A DNA stretch of 64,000 bases from Streptomyces sp. L2. Lineage in GTDB: Bacteria; Actinomycetota; Actinomycetes; Streptomycetales; Streptomycetaceae. Position numbers and translations under genes: made by a program. The notes below the pieces were generated by a model that saw only the letters and a list, made by a program, of their open reading frames with translations, had not been told where the DNA came from and did no database searches. This document shows, one piece after another, positions 1-9,104 of this stretch. The stretch's first letter is position 1, and the number at the start of each line of letters is the position of its first letter. The stretch lies in assembly GCF_004124325.1 (NCBI RefSeq), contig NZ_QBDT01000001.1, positions 3,596,001-3,660,000 on the forward strand, read 5' to 3'.

Positions 1-2389
1 CGTCGAGGGTGAGGCGGCGTTCGGCGAGCCGGGCCGCCAGGCGGTCGATCTGCAGGCGCGCGATCCGGGCCAGCTCCTCCTTGCTGAGCGCGGTGAAGAC
101 GACCAGGTCGTCCAGGCGGTTGAGGAACTCCGGCTTGAAGGAGGTCCGAACGGCCTGCAGCACCTGTGCCTTCTTCTCCTCCTCGCCGAGGACCGGGTCG
201 ACCAGGTACTGGCTGCCCAAGTTGGAGGTGAGCACCAGGATGGTGTTGCGGAAGTCGACCGTGCGGCCCTGACCGTCCGTCAGGCGGCCGTCGTCCAGCA
301 CCTGGAGGAGGATGTCGAAGACCTCCGGGTGCGCCTTCTCCACCTCGTCCAGCAGGACCACGGTGTACGGCCGCCTGCGCACCGCCTCGGTCAGCTGGCC
401 GCCCTCCTCGTAGCCGACGTATCCGGGCGGGGCGCCGACCAGGCGGGCCACGCTGTGCTTCTCGCCGTACTCGGACATGTCGATGCGGACCATGGCCCGC
501 TCGTCGTCGAAGAGGAAGTCGGCGAGGGCCTTGGCCAGTTCGGTCTTGCCGACACCGGTCGGGCCGAGGAAGAGGAAGGAGCCGGTGGGGCGGTCGGGGT
601 CGGCGATGCCCGCGCGGGAGCGCCGTACGGCGTCGGAGACGGCCCGCACGGCCTCGGTCTGGCCGATGAGCCGCTTGCCCAGCTCGTCCTCCATGCGCAG
701 CAGCTTCTGCGTCTCGCCCTCCATCAGGCGCCCGGCGGGGATGCCGGTCCAGGCGGCGACGACGTCGGCGATGTCGTCGGAGCCGACCTCCTCCTTGACC
801 ATGGTGTCCTTGGCGACCTCTTCCTCTGCTTCGGAGGCGGCCTCCAGTTCCTTCTCCAGCTGCGGGATCTCGCCGTAGAGCAGCTTGGCGGCGGTGTCGA
901 AGTCGCCGTCGCGCTGGGCGCGTTCGGCCTGGCCGCGCAGGTCGTCGAGCTTCTCCTTGAGTTCACCGACCCGGTTGAGGGACTGCTTCTCCTTCTCCCA
1001 GCGGGCGGTGAGGCCGCGCAGCTCCTCCTCCTTGTCGGCGAGGTCGCGGCGCAGCTTGTCCAGGCGGGCGACGGAGGCCGGGTCGGTCTCCTTGGCGATC
1101 GCCAGCTCCTCCATCTTCAGCCGGTCCACGGAGCGCTGGAGTTCGTCGATCTCGACGGGCGAGGAGTCGATCTCCATGCGGAGCCGGGAGGCGGCCTCGT
1201 CGACGAGGTCGATGGCCTTGTCGGGCAGGAAGCGGGAGGTGATGTAGCGGTCGGAGAGGGTGGCGGCGGCGACCAGGGCGCTGTCGGCGATCTGCACCTT
1301 GTGGTGGGCCTCGTAGCGGCCCTTCAGACCGCGGAGGATCGCGATCGTGTCCTCGACGGTCGGCTCGGCGACCAGGACCTGCTGGAAGCGGCGCTCCAGC
1401 GCGGGGTCCTTCTCGATCCGCTCGCGGTACTCGTCCAGGGTGGTGGCGCCGACCATGCGCAGCTCGCCGCGGGCCAGCATGGGCTTGAGCATGTTGCCGG
1501 CGTCCATGGCGGAGTCGCCGCCCGCGCCGGCGCCGACGACGGTGTGCAGCTCGTCGATGAAGGTGATGATCTGCCCGTCGGAGTCCTTGATCTCGGCGAG
1601 GACGGCCTTGAGCCGCTCCTCGAACTCGCCGCGGTACTTGGCGCCGGCCACCATCGCGCCCAGGTCGAGCGCGACCAGCCGCTTGTCCTTCAGCGACTCG
1701 GGCACGTCGCCCTTGACGATGCGCTGGGCGAGCCCCTCGACGACGGCGGTCTTGCCGACGCCGGGCTCGCCGATGAGGACGGGGTTGTTCTTCGTACGGC
1801 GGCTGAGCACCTGCACGACCCGGCGGATCTCCTGGTCCCGGCCGATGACCGGGTCCAGCCTGCCCTCGCGGGCGGCGGCGGTGAAGTCGGTACCGAACTT
1901 CTCCAGGGCCTTGTACTGGCCCTCGGGGTCGGCGGTGGTCACGCGGCGTCCTCCCCTGGCCTTGGTGAAGGCCTCCTGCAGCTTCTTCGCGTCGGCGCCC
2001 TGCTTGACGAGCACCTCGCCGGCCGCGCCGCCCTTCGCGGCGATGCCGATGAGCAGGTGCTCGGTGGACAGGTAGTCGTCACCGAGGTCCCGCGCCCGCT
2101 CGGCGGCGTCCGCGATGACGGCGAGCAGCTCCCGGTTGGGCTGCGGCGGCGCGACGGTCGACCCGGTCACGCTGGGCAGCGACGCGAGGACCCGCTCCGC
2201 CTCCGATCGTACGGCCGCCTGGTCGGCCCCGGCGGCGGCCAGCAGGTCGGTGATGTTCTCGTTGTCCTGGCCGGCGAGCAGCGCCAGCAGCAGGTGGGCG
2301 GGGGTGAGGTCCGGGTGCCCCTCGGTCACGGCCCGGTTGGTGGCCGCGTTGATCGCGTCCCGGCTCCTGTTGGTCAGCTCGGCGTCCAC
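1..2389 (-). CDS. clpB: ATP-dependent disaggregase ClpB (3' end cut by window)
   Basis: Hexameric Hsp100 chaperone that threads aggregated protein through its pore and works with DnaK/DnaJ/GrpE. The N-terminal ~796 residues are visible; the last ~70 lie left of the window. Seen in order: the double-Clp N domain, NBD1 with Walker A GEPGVGKT (near plus-strand 1750), a long coiled-coil M domain (near 700-1250), and NBD2 with Walker A GPTGVGKT (near 550). The start is GTG at 2389, reading [12 protein letters not shown], with a GAGGAG ribosome site 9 nt upstream. An HspR-type inverted repeat lies 70 nt upstream, so the gene belongs to the same regulon as the dnaK operon at 9.1-13.4 kb. Identification is very secure. 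Confidence 0.97.
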   Translation of the reverse strand, partial: MDAELTNRSRDAINAATNRAVTEGHPDLTPAHLLLALLAGQDNENITDLLAAAGADQAAVRSEAERVLASLPSVTGSTVAPPQPNRELLAVIADAAERARDLGDDYLSTEHLLIGIAAKGGAAGEVLVKQGADAKKLQEAFTKARGGRRVTTADPEGQYKALEKFGTDFTAAAREGRLDPVIGRDQEIRRVVQVLSRRTKNNPVLIGEPGVGKTAVVEGLAQRIVKGDVPESLKDKRLVALDLGAMVAGAKYRGEFEERLKAVLAEIKDSDGQIITFIDELHTVVGAGAGGDSAMDAGNMLKPMLARGELRMVGATTLDEYRERIEKDPALERRFQQVLVAEPTVEDTIAILRGLKGRYEAHHKVQIADSALVAAATLSDRYITSRFLPDKAIDLVDEAASRLRMEIDSSPVEIDELQRSVDRLKMEELAIAKETDPASVARLDKLRRDLADKEEELRGLTARWEKEKQSLNRVGELKEKLDDLRGQAERAQRDGDFDTAAKLLYGEIPQLEKELEAASEAEEEVAKDTMVKEEVGSDDIADVVAAWTGIPAGRLMEGETQKLLRMEDELGKRLIGQTEAVRAVSDAVRRSRAGIADPDRPTGSFLFLGPTGVGKTELAKALADFLFDDERAMVRIDMSEYGEKHSVARLVGAPPGYVGYEEGGQLTEAVRRRPYTVVLLDEVEKAHPEVFDILLQVLDDGRLTDGQGRTVDFRNTILVLTSNLGSQYLVDPVLGEEEKKAQVLQAVRTSFKPEFLNRLDDLVVFTALSKEELARIARLQIDRLAARLAERRLTLD

Positions 2390-2458
2390 GTGTGCGTTCT
2401 CCTCCTCGGCGTCCCACTACTGACTCGTCCCACTACTGACTCAGCCAACATGCACAAA

Positions 2459-2479
2459 GTTGAGTCTACTCCACTCAAG
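2459..2479 (-). promoter_or_regulatory. HAIR operator (HspR site) of clpB
   Basis: GTTGAGT-N7-ACTCAAG matches the HspR-associated inverted repeat consensus CTTGAGT-N7-ACTCAAG at 13 of 14 positions. It sits 70 nt upstream of the clpB GTG. In Streptomyces HspR represses clpB and the dnaK operon through such sites; the hspR gene itself is at 9105-9563. Confidence 0.85.
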
Positions 2480-2527
2480 GAGATGCCCGCAGCGCCTTCG
2501 GGGCCGGGTTTCGCTAGGTTTCCCGCC

Positions 2528-2941
2528 ATGACGTACTCCCTGGACCCCGCCGCCCTCGACGAGGCGTACCTCGCGTTCTGGCGGGAGCGGCACCTGTGCA
2601 CGCTGACGACGATCCGGCCCGACGGCAGCCCGCACGTGGTGCCGGTGGGGGTGACGTTCGACCCGGCCGCCGGGCTGGCCCGGGTGATCACGAACGGGTC
2701 CAGCACGAAGGTGGCGTACGTGCGGGCGGCCGCCGGGTCCGGGGGCGCGCGGGTCGCGGTGTGCCAGGTGGCCGGCCGGCGCTGGGCCACACTGGAGGGA
2801 CGCGCGCACGTCCGCACGGACCGGGAGCGGGTCGCGGCGGCGGAACGGCGCTACGCCGAGCGCTACGGACGGACCCCGGCGCCGAACCCGGCACGGGTGG
2901 TCATCGAGATCACGGTGGAGCGGGCCCTGGGCCGCGGCTGA
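2528..2941 (+). CDS. Pyridoxamine 5'-phosphate oxidase-fold protein (F420/FMN-binding type)
   Basis: 137-residue protein of the split-barrel flavin-binding superfamily. The segment LCTLTTIRPDGSPHVVPVGV (about residues 23-42) is the characteristic first beta hairpin, followed by ITNGSSTKVAYVR for phosphate/cofactor binding. Actinobacterial relatives are often F420-dependent reductases or F420 binders; which cofactor is used here cannot be seen. The ATG at 2528 follows the divergent clpB promoter by 49 nt, with only a weak ribosome site. It is probably transcribed alone and ends before the hairpin at 3076. Confidence 0.85.
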   Translation: MTYSLDPAALDEAYLAFWRERHLCTLTTIRPDGSPHVVPVGVTFDPAAGLARVITNGSSTKVAYVRAAAGSGGARVAVCQVAGRRWATLEGRAHVRTDRERVAAAERRYAERYGRTPAPNPARVVIEITVERALGRG

Positions 2942-3075
2942 GGCGACGGGGACGTGCCGGGGGGGCGGAGGAGCCGGAGGGGCCGGAGGCGGCGAGCACG
3001 GCGGGCCCTGCCCGCGCAGGACTGTTTTCGGCCACCGTGGAACCGGCCCATACCCTGAAATGTCCCCGGAAATTA

Positions 3076-3114
3076 CAGCGGCGTCACCGTGTTCAGGTCA
3101 CGGTGACGCCGCTG
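3076..3114. terminator. Perfect 16-bp hairpin terminator between convergent genes
   Basis: A perfect 16-bp GC-rich stem (3076-3091 with 3099-3114) closes a 7-nt loop, without a long T tract. It lies between the ends of the convergent genes at 2941 and 3158 and probably serves both. Confidence 0.8.
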
Positions 3115-3157
3115 CGGGGGGAAGTACCTGAGCGATCTTTACGACGGGGGAATCGCG

Positions 3158-3493
3158 TCAGGCACTGCGGGGGGTGGCCGAGATGGTTCGTACGTCGGGC
3201 ACCTCCGGCTCGGTCAGCCGGTGGTCCCGCTGGTCAAGATTCACAAAGATCATTCCGTACCGGACGGCGCACCGCACGGGCTGGGGCGCGCCACGCGGCT
3301 TCCGCAGGCACCGGTACGCCCGCACGTCCTCGTCCTCGTCCCGCGTGACGACGACCGGCTCACCGAAGACGGTCACCATCAGCGAGTCACCGCTGTGGGG
3401 GATGGCGGTGACCAGGTCGATGAAGTGCCAGCCGGAGCGGTAGGCGGTGGCCATTTCACGCCGGAAGGACCGGTCGTCGGGTGGAGTGGTCAC
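3158..3493 (-). CDS. Rieske-oxygenase-like small protein lacking the Fe-S ligands
   Basis: 111 residues. The central part (SLMVTVFGEPVVVTRDEDED, then VRAY) follows the strand pattern of the Rieske domain of ring-hydroxylating oxygenases, and YGMIFVNLD matches the strand after that domain. The C-x-H...C-x-x-H cluster ligands are missing: where they belong there is only CLRKPRGAPQPVRC. It is therefore either a cluster-free Rieske-fold protein or a decayed one. The GTG at 3493 is preceded by GGGAG and lies 1 nt past the stop of the upstream peptide gene, so the two are probably translationally coupled. Divergent from the LuxR regulators. Confidence 0.6.
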   Translation of the reverse strand: MTTPPDDRSFRREMATAYRSGWHFIDLVTAIPHSGDSLMVTVFGEPVVVTRDEDEDVRAYRCLRKPRGAPQPVRCAVRYGMIFVNLDQRDHRLTEPEVPDVRTISATPRSA

Positions 3494-3494
3494 G

Positions 3495-3680
3495 TCAGCT
3501 CCCGGCCCCGGCCGTCGGCGCGTCGTGGGCCGCGGAGACGGTGGGCCACTCGGTGACCGCCTGAGCACTGCCCTTCGCTCCGGAAACGCCGGCCAGTACC
3601 CCCACGGCTATGAGGGCGGAAAAGGCGGCGCCGAGCACCGAGCGAAGCAGTCTGTTACGCATAGTCGGCTTCGTCCTCAC
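3495..3680 (-). CDS. Small exported or membrane-anchored peptide
   Basis: 61 residues: a basic start (RTKPTMRNRLLRS), a hydrophobic stretch LGAAFSALIAVGVLAGVSGA (about 16-35) and a short polar tail. This is the layout of a signal peptide with a ~25-residue mature part. The GTG at 3680 has GGGGA 8 nt upstream; an internal ATG at 3662 is an alternative. Its stop abuts the start of the Rieske-like gene. It faces the LuxR-type regulator at 3800 across 119 bp. No family recognised. Confidence 0.55.
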   Translation of the reverse strand: MRTKPTMRNRLLRSVLGAAFSALIAVGVLAGVSGAKGSAQAVTEWPTVSAAHDAPTAGAGS

Positions 3681-3799
3681 TTGAAGGTCCCCTTTTCCCC
3701 CGTCAGGTACGACGATGGCTCATTCGGGCACGTGATGGCCACACAATCGGTGCATCATGTTCCTGCATGTTCAGGACCCTGGGGGGTGGAGATTTAGTG

Positions 3800-4828
3800 A
3801 TGAATCGGGTGAAAGCCTCACATCCTCATGCGGTAACCGATTTGTGCGAGGACGGAAGCCGTCTTTACGCCACCGCGCTGCGCACCGGGCGGGTCGCCCG
3901 CACCGACGCCGAGGCCGTCCCGTGCCTGATGGAGTTCGCCCTGCTCCACCCCGACCCCGACGATCCGACCTGGCTGCGCCCGGTGCCGCCGGCGGTCGCC
4001 CTCGCCCGCAGGCTCAACCCCATCGAGCAGGAAATCACCGAGCGCCGGCAGCTGTCGATCGAACTCGCCGACGTCTTCGAACCGTTCATGGCGCTGGGCG
4101 CCGAGGTGCACGCTCCCAGCGACTCCATCACGGTCCTGGAGGGCGGCGAGCGGATCAACGCGGCGCTCAACCTCGCCACCAGCCAGTGCCAGAAGGAGCT
4201 GCTCACGGTACAGCCGTCCGACCGCATCTCGGAGAGCAGCTTGTTGCAGGGGCTGGAGCGGGACCGGGCATTGATCGAACGCGGAGTCAAGATCCGCAGT
4301 CTGTACCAGCACACGGCCCGGTACAACCCGGAGAAGCTGGCGTACGCGGCCCGGCTGTCGGACGGCAAGATCGAGTACCGCACCATCGACGAACTGGTCG
4401 AGCGGCTCATCATCTGCGACGGCGCCGTCGCCTTCATTCCGGCCCGCGAGGACCAGCGGATCGCCCTGGAACTGCGCCACCCCGGCCTGGTCCGCTATCT
4501 GATGAAGGTCTTCGCCTACCTGTGGGACCGGGCCGTCCCGATGAGCGCGGGCGGTCCGTACGAGGTCGACTCCGACGGCATCACCGAGATCCAGCACTCC
4601 ATCGCCAAGCTGCTCATCGAAGGCCATGTCGACGAGGCCATCGCCCGCCGGCTCGGCATGAACGTGCGCACCTGCCGCGCCCACATCGCCAAGCTGGCCC
4701 AGGCCCTGGGCAGCGGCAGCCGCGCTCAACTCGGCTTCCTCATCGCGCAGTCGGGAATGCTCGACAAGGAGAACCCGGAACCCGGTCCGGGCACGGGCAC
4801 GGGGGCAGGGACGGGGACGGGCGAGTGA
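3800..4828 (+). CDS. LuxR-family transcriptional regulator, paralog A
   Basis: 342 residues. A C-terminal LuxR/GerE-type helix-turn-helix (about 275-325: DGITEIQHSIAKLLIEGHVD, ARRLGMNVRTCRAHIAKL) is joined to a TrmB-like central sensor region (VLEGGERINAALN..., ELLTVQPSDRI, RTIDELVERLIICDG, FIPAREDQRIALELRHPGLV). The start ATG 3800 has TGGAG 8 nt upstream. The tail is a low-complexity GTGTG run. It is one of three clear paralogs in tandem/convergent array (also 4884 and 5877). The effector and targets are unknown. Confidence 0.85.
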   Translation: MNRVKASHPHAVTDLCEDGSRLYATALRTGRVARTDAEAVPCLMEFALLHPDPDDPTWLRPVPPAVALARRLNPIEQEITERRQLSIELADVFEPFMALGAEVHAPSDSITVLEGGERINAALNLATSQCQKELLTVQPSDRISESSLLQGLERDRALIERGVKIRSLYQHTARYNPEKLAYAARLSDGKIEYRTIDELVERLIICDGAVAFIPAREDQRIALELRHPGLVRYLMKVFAYLWDRAVPMSAGGPYEVDSDGITEIQHSIAKLLIEGHVDEAIARRLGMNVRTCRAHIAKLAQALGSGSRAQLGFLIAQSGMLDKENPEPGPGTGTGAGTGTGE

Positions 4829-4883
4829 TCGTCCGGAACCCGGCACCAGGCCATGCGGCCGGCCGGCGGCGGGAGGCGGCCAC

Positions 4884-5873
4884 GTGACCACGGCACCGCA
4901 CCGCGAGCACGGCGTCGAGGACCTGTGCGACGCGGGCACGAAGCTGTACGAACGCGCACTGCGCGACGGCGGTGTCCGCGCCGAAGAGGCCACGGCCGTC
5001 CCCTGCTTGACCGACTTCGGGCTGCTCCACCCGGCGCTGGACGACCACGAACGCCTCGTACCGGTCGCCCCGGCGACGGCCCTGCACCGGCTGTTGCGCA
5101 CCTCGGCGGCGCGCATCGCCGAGGAACGCGCCCGGGAAGCGCGGCTGACGGAGACGTTCGAGTCGCTCCTGCGGGTCGAGGCCGAGGACGTCACCACCGT
5201 CCCCGGATCCCCGGCGCTGCGGCTCCTGAGCGGGACGGAACAGATCAACCGTGGCATCACGGAGGCCATGACCGAGGCGTGCCGGGAAGCCCTCTGCGTC
5301 CAGCCCCACTTCGGCCTGGCCGGGCTGAACGGCCAAGCCGCCGAGTCCATCGCCATGAAGCGGGACCAGGCGCTGCTGGACCGCGGCGGCCGCATCCGCA
5401 CGCTCTACCAGGACACCCGGCGCCACATCCCCGCCATCACCGGCTACCAGGAAGCGATGCGCGGCGACGTGGAGGCCCGCACCCTGGACGAAGTCACGGA
5501 GCGGATGTTCATCTTCGACCGGCGGATCGCCTTCCTCCCCGCGAACGAGGACCGCACCCTCGCCCTCGAAGTCCGCCAGCCCGCCCTCGTCGGCTATCTG
5601 GCCGCACTCTTCGACCGCCTGTGGAACCTGGCGACCCCGATGTACCCGCGCCCCGTCCAGCGCCCCTCCCTGAATGGCGTCACCCCGCGCCAGCGCGCCA
5701 TCGCCGCCCTCCTCGTCGAAGGCCACACCGATGCCGTCATCGCCGACCGGCTCGGGATGAACGTCCGTACCGCGCGGGTGCACATCGCCAAGCTGGCCGC
5801 CACACTCGGCAGTGAGAGCCGGGCCCAACTCGGTTATCTCATCGGGCAGTCGGAGATCCTCGACCAGGAGTGA
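4884..5873 (+). CDS. LuxR-family transcriptional regulator, paralog B
   Basis: 329 residues, colinear with the proteins at 3800 and 5877. The shared N-terminal VEDLCDAGTKLYERALRDGG, the central RTLDEVTERMFIFDRRIAFL block and the C-terminal helix-turn-helix (TPRQRAIAALLVEGHTDAVI, ADRLGMNVRTARVHIAKL) are evident. GTG start at 4884, 55 nt downstream of paralog A, probably the same transcript. It ends 3 nt before the end of the convergent paralog C. Confidence 0.85.
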   Translation: MTTAPHREHGVEDLCDAGTKLYERALRDGGVRAEEATAVPCLTDFGLLHPALDDHERLVPVAPATALHRLLRTSAARIAEERAREARLTETFESLLRVEAEDVTTVPGSPALRLLSGTEQINRGITEAMTEACREALCVQPHFGLAGLNGQAAESIAMKRDQALLDRGGRIRTLYQDTRRHIPAITGYQEAMRGDVEARTLDEVTERMFIFDRRIAFLPANEDRTLALEVRQPALVGYLAALFDRLWNLATPMYPRPVQRPSLNGVTPRQRAIAALLVEGHTDAVIADRLGMNVRTARVHIAKLAATLGSESRAQLGYLIGQSEILDQE

Positions 5874-5876
5874 GCG

Positions 5877-6902
5877 TCAGTGGACGCTCTGGGCGCCCTG
5901 GCCCGGCACACCGAGCGCGGCGGCGCGGACCAGGCCCACCTGGGCGATCCGCACCCCGAGCTGGGTCCGGCTGGCGGCGCCCAACGTCTCCGACAGGCGG
6001 GCGATATGGGCGCGGCAGGTGCGCACGCTGATGCCGAGGCGCTCGGCGATGACCGCGTCCTGGTGGCCCTCGGCGAGCAGCGCGGCGATGGACTGCTCGC
6101 GGTGCGAGATGCCCTCGATGCCGGTGTCGGGCAGCGGGGCGGTGAGGGGGACGGCGAGGCGCCACAGCCGTTCGAAGACGGTCACCAGGTACTCGACCAG
6201 GGCCGGGTGGCGCAGTTCCAGGGCCATCGTGCGGTCCGTGTTGGCGGGGATGAAGGCGACCTTGCGGTCGAAGAGGATCAGCCGGTCGATGACCTCGTCC
6301 AGGGTGCGCGCCTGCACGGCGTCGCCCATCAGCTCAAGGTAGTTGAGCAGCCCCTGGCCGTGCCGGGCCACGTGCGTGTAGAGGTCCCGCATCCGCACGC
6401 CCCGGCCGCGCAGGGCCAGCGCCCGGTGCAGGCCCTCGGTCAGCTCTTCCTCCCGCCGGATGCCGCCCGGCTGCACGGTCAGCACCTCGGTGGTGCACGC
6501 CTCGGTGGCCTCGTCCATCGCGGCCTGGATGCGGGACAGTCCGTCCAGCACCCGGATCGACGTGCCCTCGCCGGGCCCGGAGAGCGCCTGGAGCCGGCTG
6601 CCGAGACCGGCGTACCACTCGAACGCGGCCACCGCCGAGCCCACCCGCCGCTGGCTTTCCCTGACCTCGTCGTGGACCCCGCGCAGCAGCCGCGTCATGA
6701 CCTCCTGCGGGGAGGTCGGCACCAGCCAGTCCATGTCGTCGGGGTCGGGGTGCAGCAGGGCCAGTTCCAGCAGACAGGGCACGGACTCGGCGTCCGCGCG
6801 CGCCACCCGCCCCCGCCGCACGGCCCGGGAGTACACGCGGTCCCCGGCCTCGCACAGTCGGTCGGCACCGTGGGGATGCTCCTCCGTCCCGTGCCCGGCC
6901 AT
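5877..6902 (-). CDS. LuxR-family transcriptional regulator, paralog C
   Basis: 341 residues. Same architecture as its two neighbours: N-terminal ADRLCEAGDRVYSRAVRRGR, RTLDEVIDRLILFDRKVAFI, and a C-terminal HTH (SHREQSIAALLAEGHQDAVI, AERLGISVRTCRAHIARL). The ATG at 6902 (MAGHGTEEHPHG) is chosen because it aligns with the starts of the paralogs and has GGTGG 8 nt upstream; the frame is open 30 bases further to a GTG with no clear ribosome site. Convergent with paralog B. Confidence 0.85.
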   Translation of the reverse strand: MAGHGTEEHPHGADRLCEAGDRVYSRAVRRGRVARADAESVPCLLELALLHPDPDDMDWLVPTSPQEVMTRLLRGVHDEVRESQRRVGSAVAAFEWYAGLGSRLQALSGPGEGTSIRVLDGLSRIQAAMDEATEACTTEVLTVQPGGIRREEELTEGLHRALALRGRGVRMRDLYTHVARHGQGLLNYLELMGDAVQARTLDEVIDRLILFDRKVAFIPANTDRTMALELRHPALVEYLVTVFERLWRLAVPLTAPLPDTGIEGISHREQSIAALLAEGHQDAVIAERLGISVRTCRAHIARLSETLGAASRTQLGVRIAQVGLVRAAALGVPGQGAQSVH

Positions 6903-7366
6903 CGCCCATTCCACCCCCGGTTCGAACGCCACTTCCGCAGCGCAACTATGCGCGGCGGCGACGGGCTCCGCAACACGGCTCTCCGGGGCGTGACCGTCGT
7001 AAAGCGGTGTTATGTCCGGTTATTTACCGGCCTCCGCCCCGGGCGGTGCAACAAGATGACGGTGGTGTCCCGTATGCCGTCGGGGCATCGTTGGTCCCGC
7101 TTCCCACGGGTGCCCGGCACCCGAGGCGGCCCGGCCGAGACCCCCCCCCTTTCGGCTGGGCCGCCGTATCGCGTCCACGGGGGTGACGCGATACGGGAGG
7201 GCCGCTCAAGGGGAGGGTGGACGGGGGGCACGGCGCGGCGGGCCACGGGATTTCCGGCGGCTCGCCGCGCCGTCACGAGACCCACCGGAAAGGGTGAACG
7301 GCCGACCCGGCGACCGGTGCCGGAACGGGCCGACGCCCGGCCGCTGCTCGGGACCGACGACGGGGC
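6903..7366. other. 464-bp intergenic region with a 12-bp inverted repeat
   Basis: No convincing gene. It holds a perfect 12-bp inverted repeat (7164-7175 with 7185-7196, 9-nt loop) that could be the terminator of the sugar-binding lipoprotein gene ending at 7367, or an operator. The promoter of regulator C should lie between 6903 and about 7050, which is less GC-rich than its surroundings. Confidence 0.5.
7164..7196. repeat. 12-bp perfect inverted repeat
   Basis: Arms CCGTATCGCGTC and GACGCGATACGG around CACGGGGGT. 170 nt downstream of the substrate-binding protein gene; terminator or regulator-binding site. Confidence 0.6.
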
Positions 7367-8473
7367 CTACTTGAGGCCGATGGCCGCGCAGTCCGCCTTG
7401 TACTTCGGTGTGCAGATGTCCGACACCGTGTAGATGCCGTCCTGGATGACCGTGTCCTTGATCTTGCCCTTGGTCAGGGCGCTCACCTGGACCAGCTGGG
7501 CCGGGATGTTCTTGTCGGTGGGGCTGTCCACCGTGTCCTGGGTGAGGGAGTCGAACTGGATGTCCTTGCCCTGCACCTTGGCGACGGCCATCTGGGCGGC
7601 GGCCTGGGCCTCGTCGGGGTAGGACTTGTAGACGCTCATGTACTGCTCGCCGGCGACGATCCGCTGCACCCCGGCGAGTTCGGCGTCCTGGCCGGTGATG
7701 GGCGGCATTTTCGTGACGCCGGCCGCCTTCAGGGCCTTGATGATGCCGCCCGCCATGGCGTCGTTGGCGGAGTAGACGGCGGCGATGTTGTCCCGGCCGA
7801 TCTCGTTGATCGCCTTGGTCATGTTGGCCTCGGCGTTCTGCGGCTTCCAGTCCTTGGTGTCGAAGCTCGCCGCGATCGTCACCTTGCCCTTCAGCTCGGA
7901 CAGGGCGCCCTGCTTGAACTGCTTGGCGTTGGGGTCGGTGGGCGAACCGTTCATCATGACGATCTTGTCGGACGTGTCGACGCCCGCGCCCAGCGCGTCC
8001 AGCAGGCTGCGGCCCTGCACCTCACCGACGAGTTCGTTGTCGAAGGAGATGTACGCGTCGATCGGGCCCTCGGCGAGCCGGTCGTAGGCGATGACCGGGA
8101 TGCCCGCGGCCTTGGCCTTGCCCACCTCGCCGGCGATGGCGTGCGAGTCGACCGCGTCCAGCAGGATGACGTCGACCTTGTCGTCGATCATCTTCTGCAT
8201 CTGCTCGGCCTGCTTGGCGGTGTCCGATTCCGCGTTGAGATACTCGACCTTGCCCTGCTTCTTGGTGAGTTCGGCCACCTTGTCCCGAATGATGGGGTAG
8301 TCGAACTTGTCGTAGCGGGTGTTCTCCTTCTCCGGGAGCAGCAGCCCCACGGTGACATCGTCGCCCTTCGTCGGGCTCGCGCTCGCGCTGTCCCCCGTCG
8401 CGTTCAGCATGCCGCAGCCGGCGAGCGAGAGGGTCATCGTGGATGCGGCCACGGATATGGCGATACGACGCAT
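7367..8473 (-). CDS. Sugar ABC transporter substrate-binding lipoprotein (XylF/ChvE-like)
   Basis: 368 residues. The N terminus MRRIAISVAASTMTLSLAGC is a lipoprotein signal with lipobox LAGC. The rest is a periplasmic-binding-protein type I fold of the sugar class: VGLLLPEKENTRYD, VDVILLDAVDSHAIAGEVGK, GIPVIAYDRL, AVYSANDAMAGGIIKALKAAG, ITGQDAELAGVQ. This matches the xylose/multi-sugar group. No ATPase or permease gene is near, so it is an orphan here. The ATG at 8473 is preferred (AAGTGAG 8 nt upstream); a GTG at 8485 is the alternative. Confidence 0.9.
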   Translation of the reverse strand: MRRIAISVAASTMTLSLAGCGMLNATGDSASASPTKGDDVTVGLLLPEKENTRYDKFDYPIIRDKVAELTKKQGKVEYLNAESDTAKQAEQMQKMIDDKVDVILLDAVDSHAIAGEVGKAKAAGIPVIAYDRLAEGPIDAYISFDNELVGEVQGRSLLDALGAGVDTSDKIVMMNGSPTDPNAKQFKQGALSELKGKVTIAASFDTKDWKPQNAEANMTKAINEIGRDNIAAVYSANDAMAGGIIKALKAAGVTKMPPITGQDAELAGVQRIVAGEQYMSVYKSYPDEAQAAAQMAVAKVQGKDIQFDSLTQDTVDSPTDKNIPAQLVQVSALTKGKIKDTVIQDGIYTVSDICTPKYKADCAAIGLK

Positions 8474-8512
8474 TCGGGGGCTCACTTCAGGTGCGTTCCG
8501 GACGTGGGTGCA

Positions 8513-8542
8513 GCTATACGACCCAGGTGTCTGAAAAGCCAA
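8513..8542 (-). promoter_or_regulatory. Putative sigma-70-type promoter of the sugar-binding protein gene
   Basis: On the minus strand TTGGCT, an 18-nt spacer and TATAGC, ending 40 nt upstream of the ATG. Sequence match only. Confidence 0.35.
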
Positions 8543-9040
8543 CGCGGATGCGACACCGGCGTCAAGCGGAACTACTTAACGAGTGCGCAACAGCACGCAC
8601 CGCTGCCCTGTGAAGGCCGAACGGAACCCCCTCCAAACGCCCTTTACGGACTCTCCACTTCCGCTTTCCGGAGAACGGCGGGATCCGGTCACCGGTCCGC
8701 GCTAGCCCCGTTGCGGCGCGAAGACGAAGAAGTCCCTCGCGTCCAGCACGCCGTAGCCGTCCGCCGTGAACTGCAGGGCCGAGCCGGACCCCAGCGACCT
8801 GCTCCAGGAGACGGCCTCCGGCCGACGGCCGCCGCCGGAGTCGCAGCCACAGCGCATCCTGGCGCAGACGACGGAGCCGTTGCAGGCGACACCCTGGACG
8901 CACCGGGCACCTCCGGGCAGCCCCTGGCGGCCTCGCGCCGCAGCGCGGCCCCCCTCGCCTGTTCGGGCCGCCTGCGACGGCTTTCGCGGGGCACGTACGT
9001 CGATGTCGGCATGGGCGGCTGACCCGACCGCGCAGGAACA
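8543..9040. other. 498-bp gene-poor gap with a possible decayed coding remnant
   Basis: No intact gene. On the minus strand a frame ending in TAG at 8702-8704 reads SGSALQFTADGYGVLDARDF before the stop. This resembles the end of a secreted beta-rich (lectin-like) domain, but upstream the frame has no credible start and becomes Arg/Gly-rich. It may be the tail of a pseudogene; it could also be chance. Confidence 0.3.
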
Positions 9041-9083
9041 CGCGCGAGGGGCCCGGAGATGTGCTTCCCGGGCCCCTCGCGCG
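9041..9083. terminator. Strong hairpin terminator of the dnaK-hspR operon
   Basis: A perfect 16-bp stem (9041-9056 with 9068-9083) with an 11-nt loop, 22 nt after the hspR stop codon. Confidence 0.9.
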
Positions 9084-9104
9084 TGGTGCTGTTCCGTCCG
9101 GGGA

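Noticed and set aside
329..2941. 870-codon plus-strand open frame
   Set aside because: Antisense of clpB; Leu/Val/Gly/Asp-rich shadow composition typical of GC-rich antisense frames. Only its last 137 codons (2528-2941) are a real gene.
3818..5401. 527-codon minus-strand frame
   Set aside because: Antisense to two LuxR regulators; no ribosome site or motif.
5880..7433. 517-codon plus-strand frame
   Set aside because: Antisense to regulator C and into the spacer; no motif.
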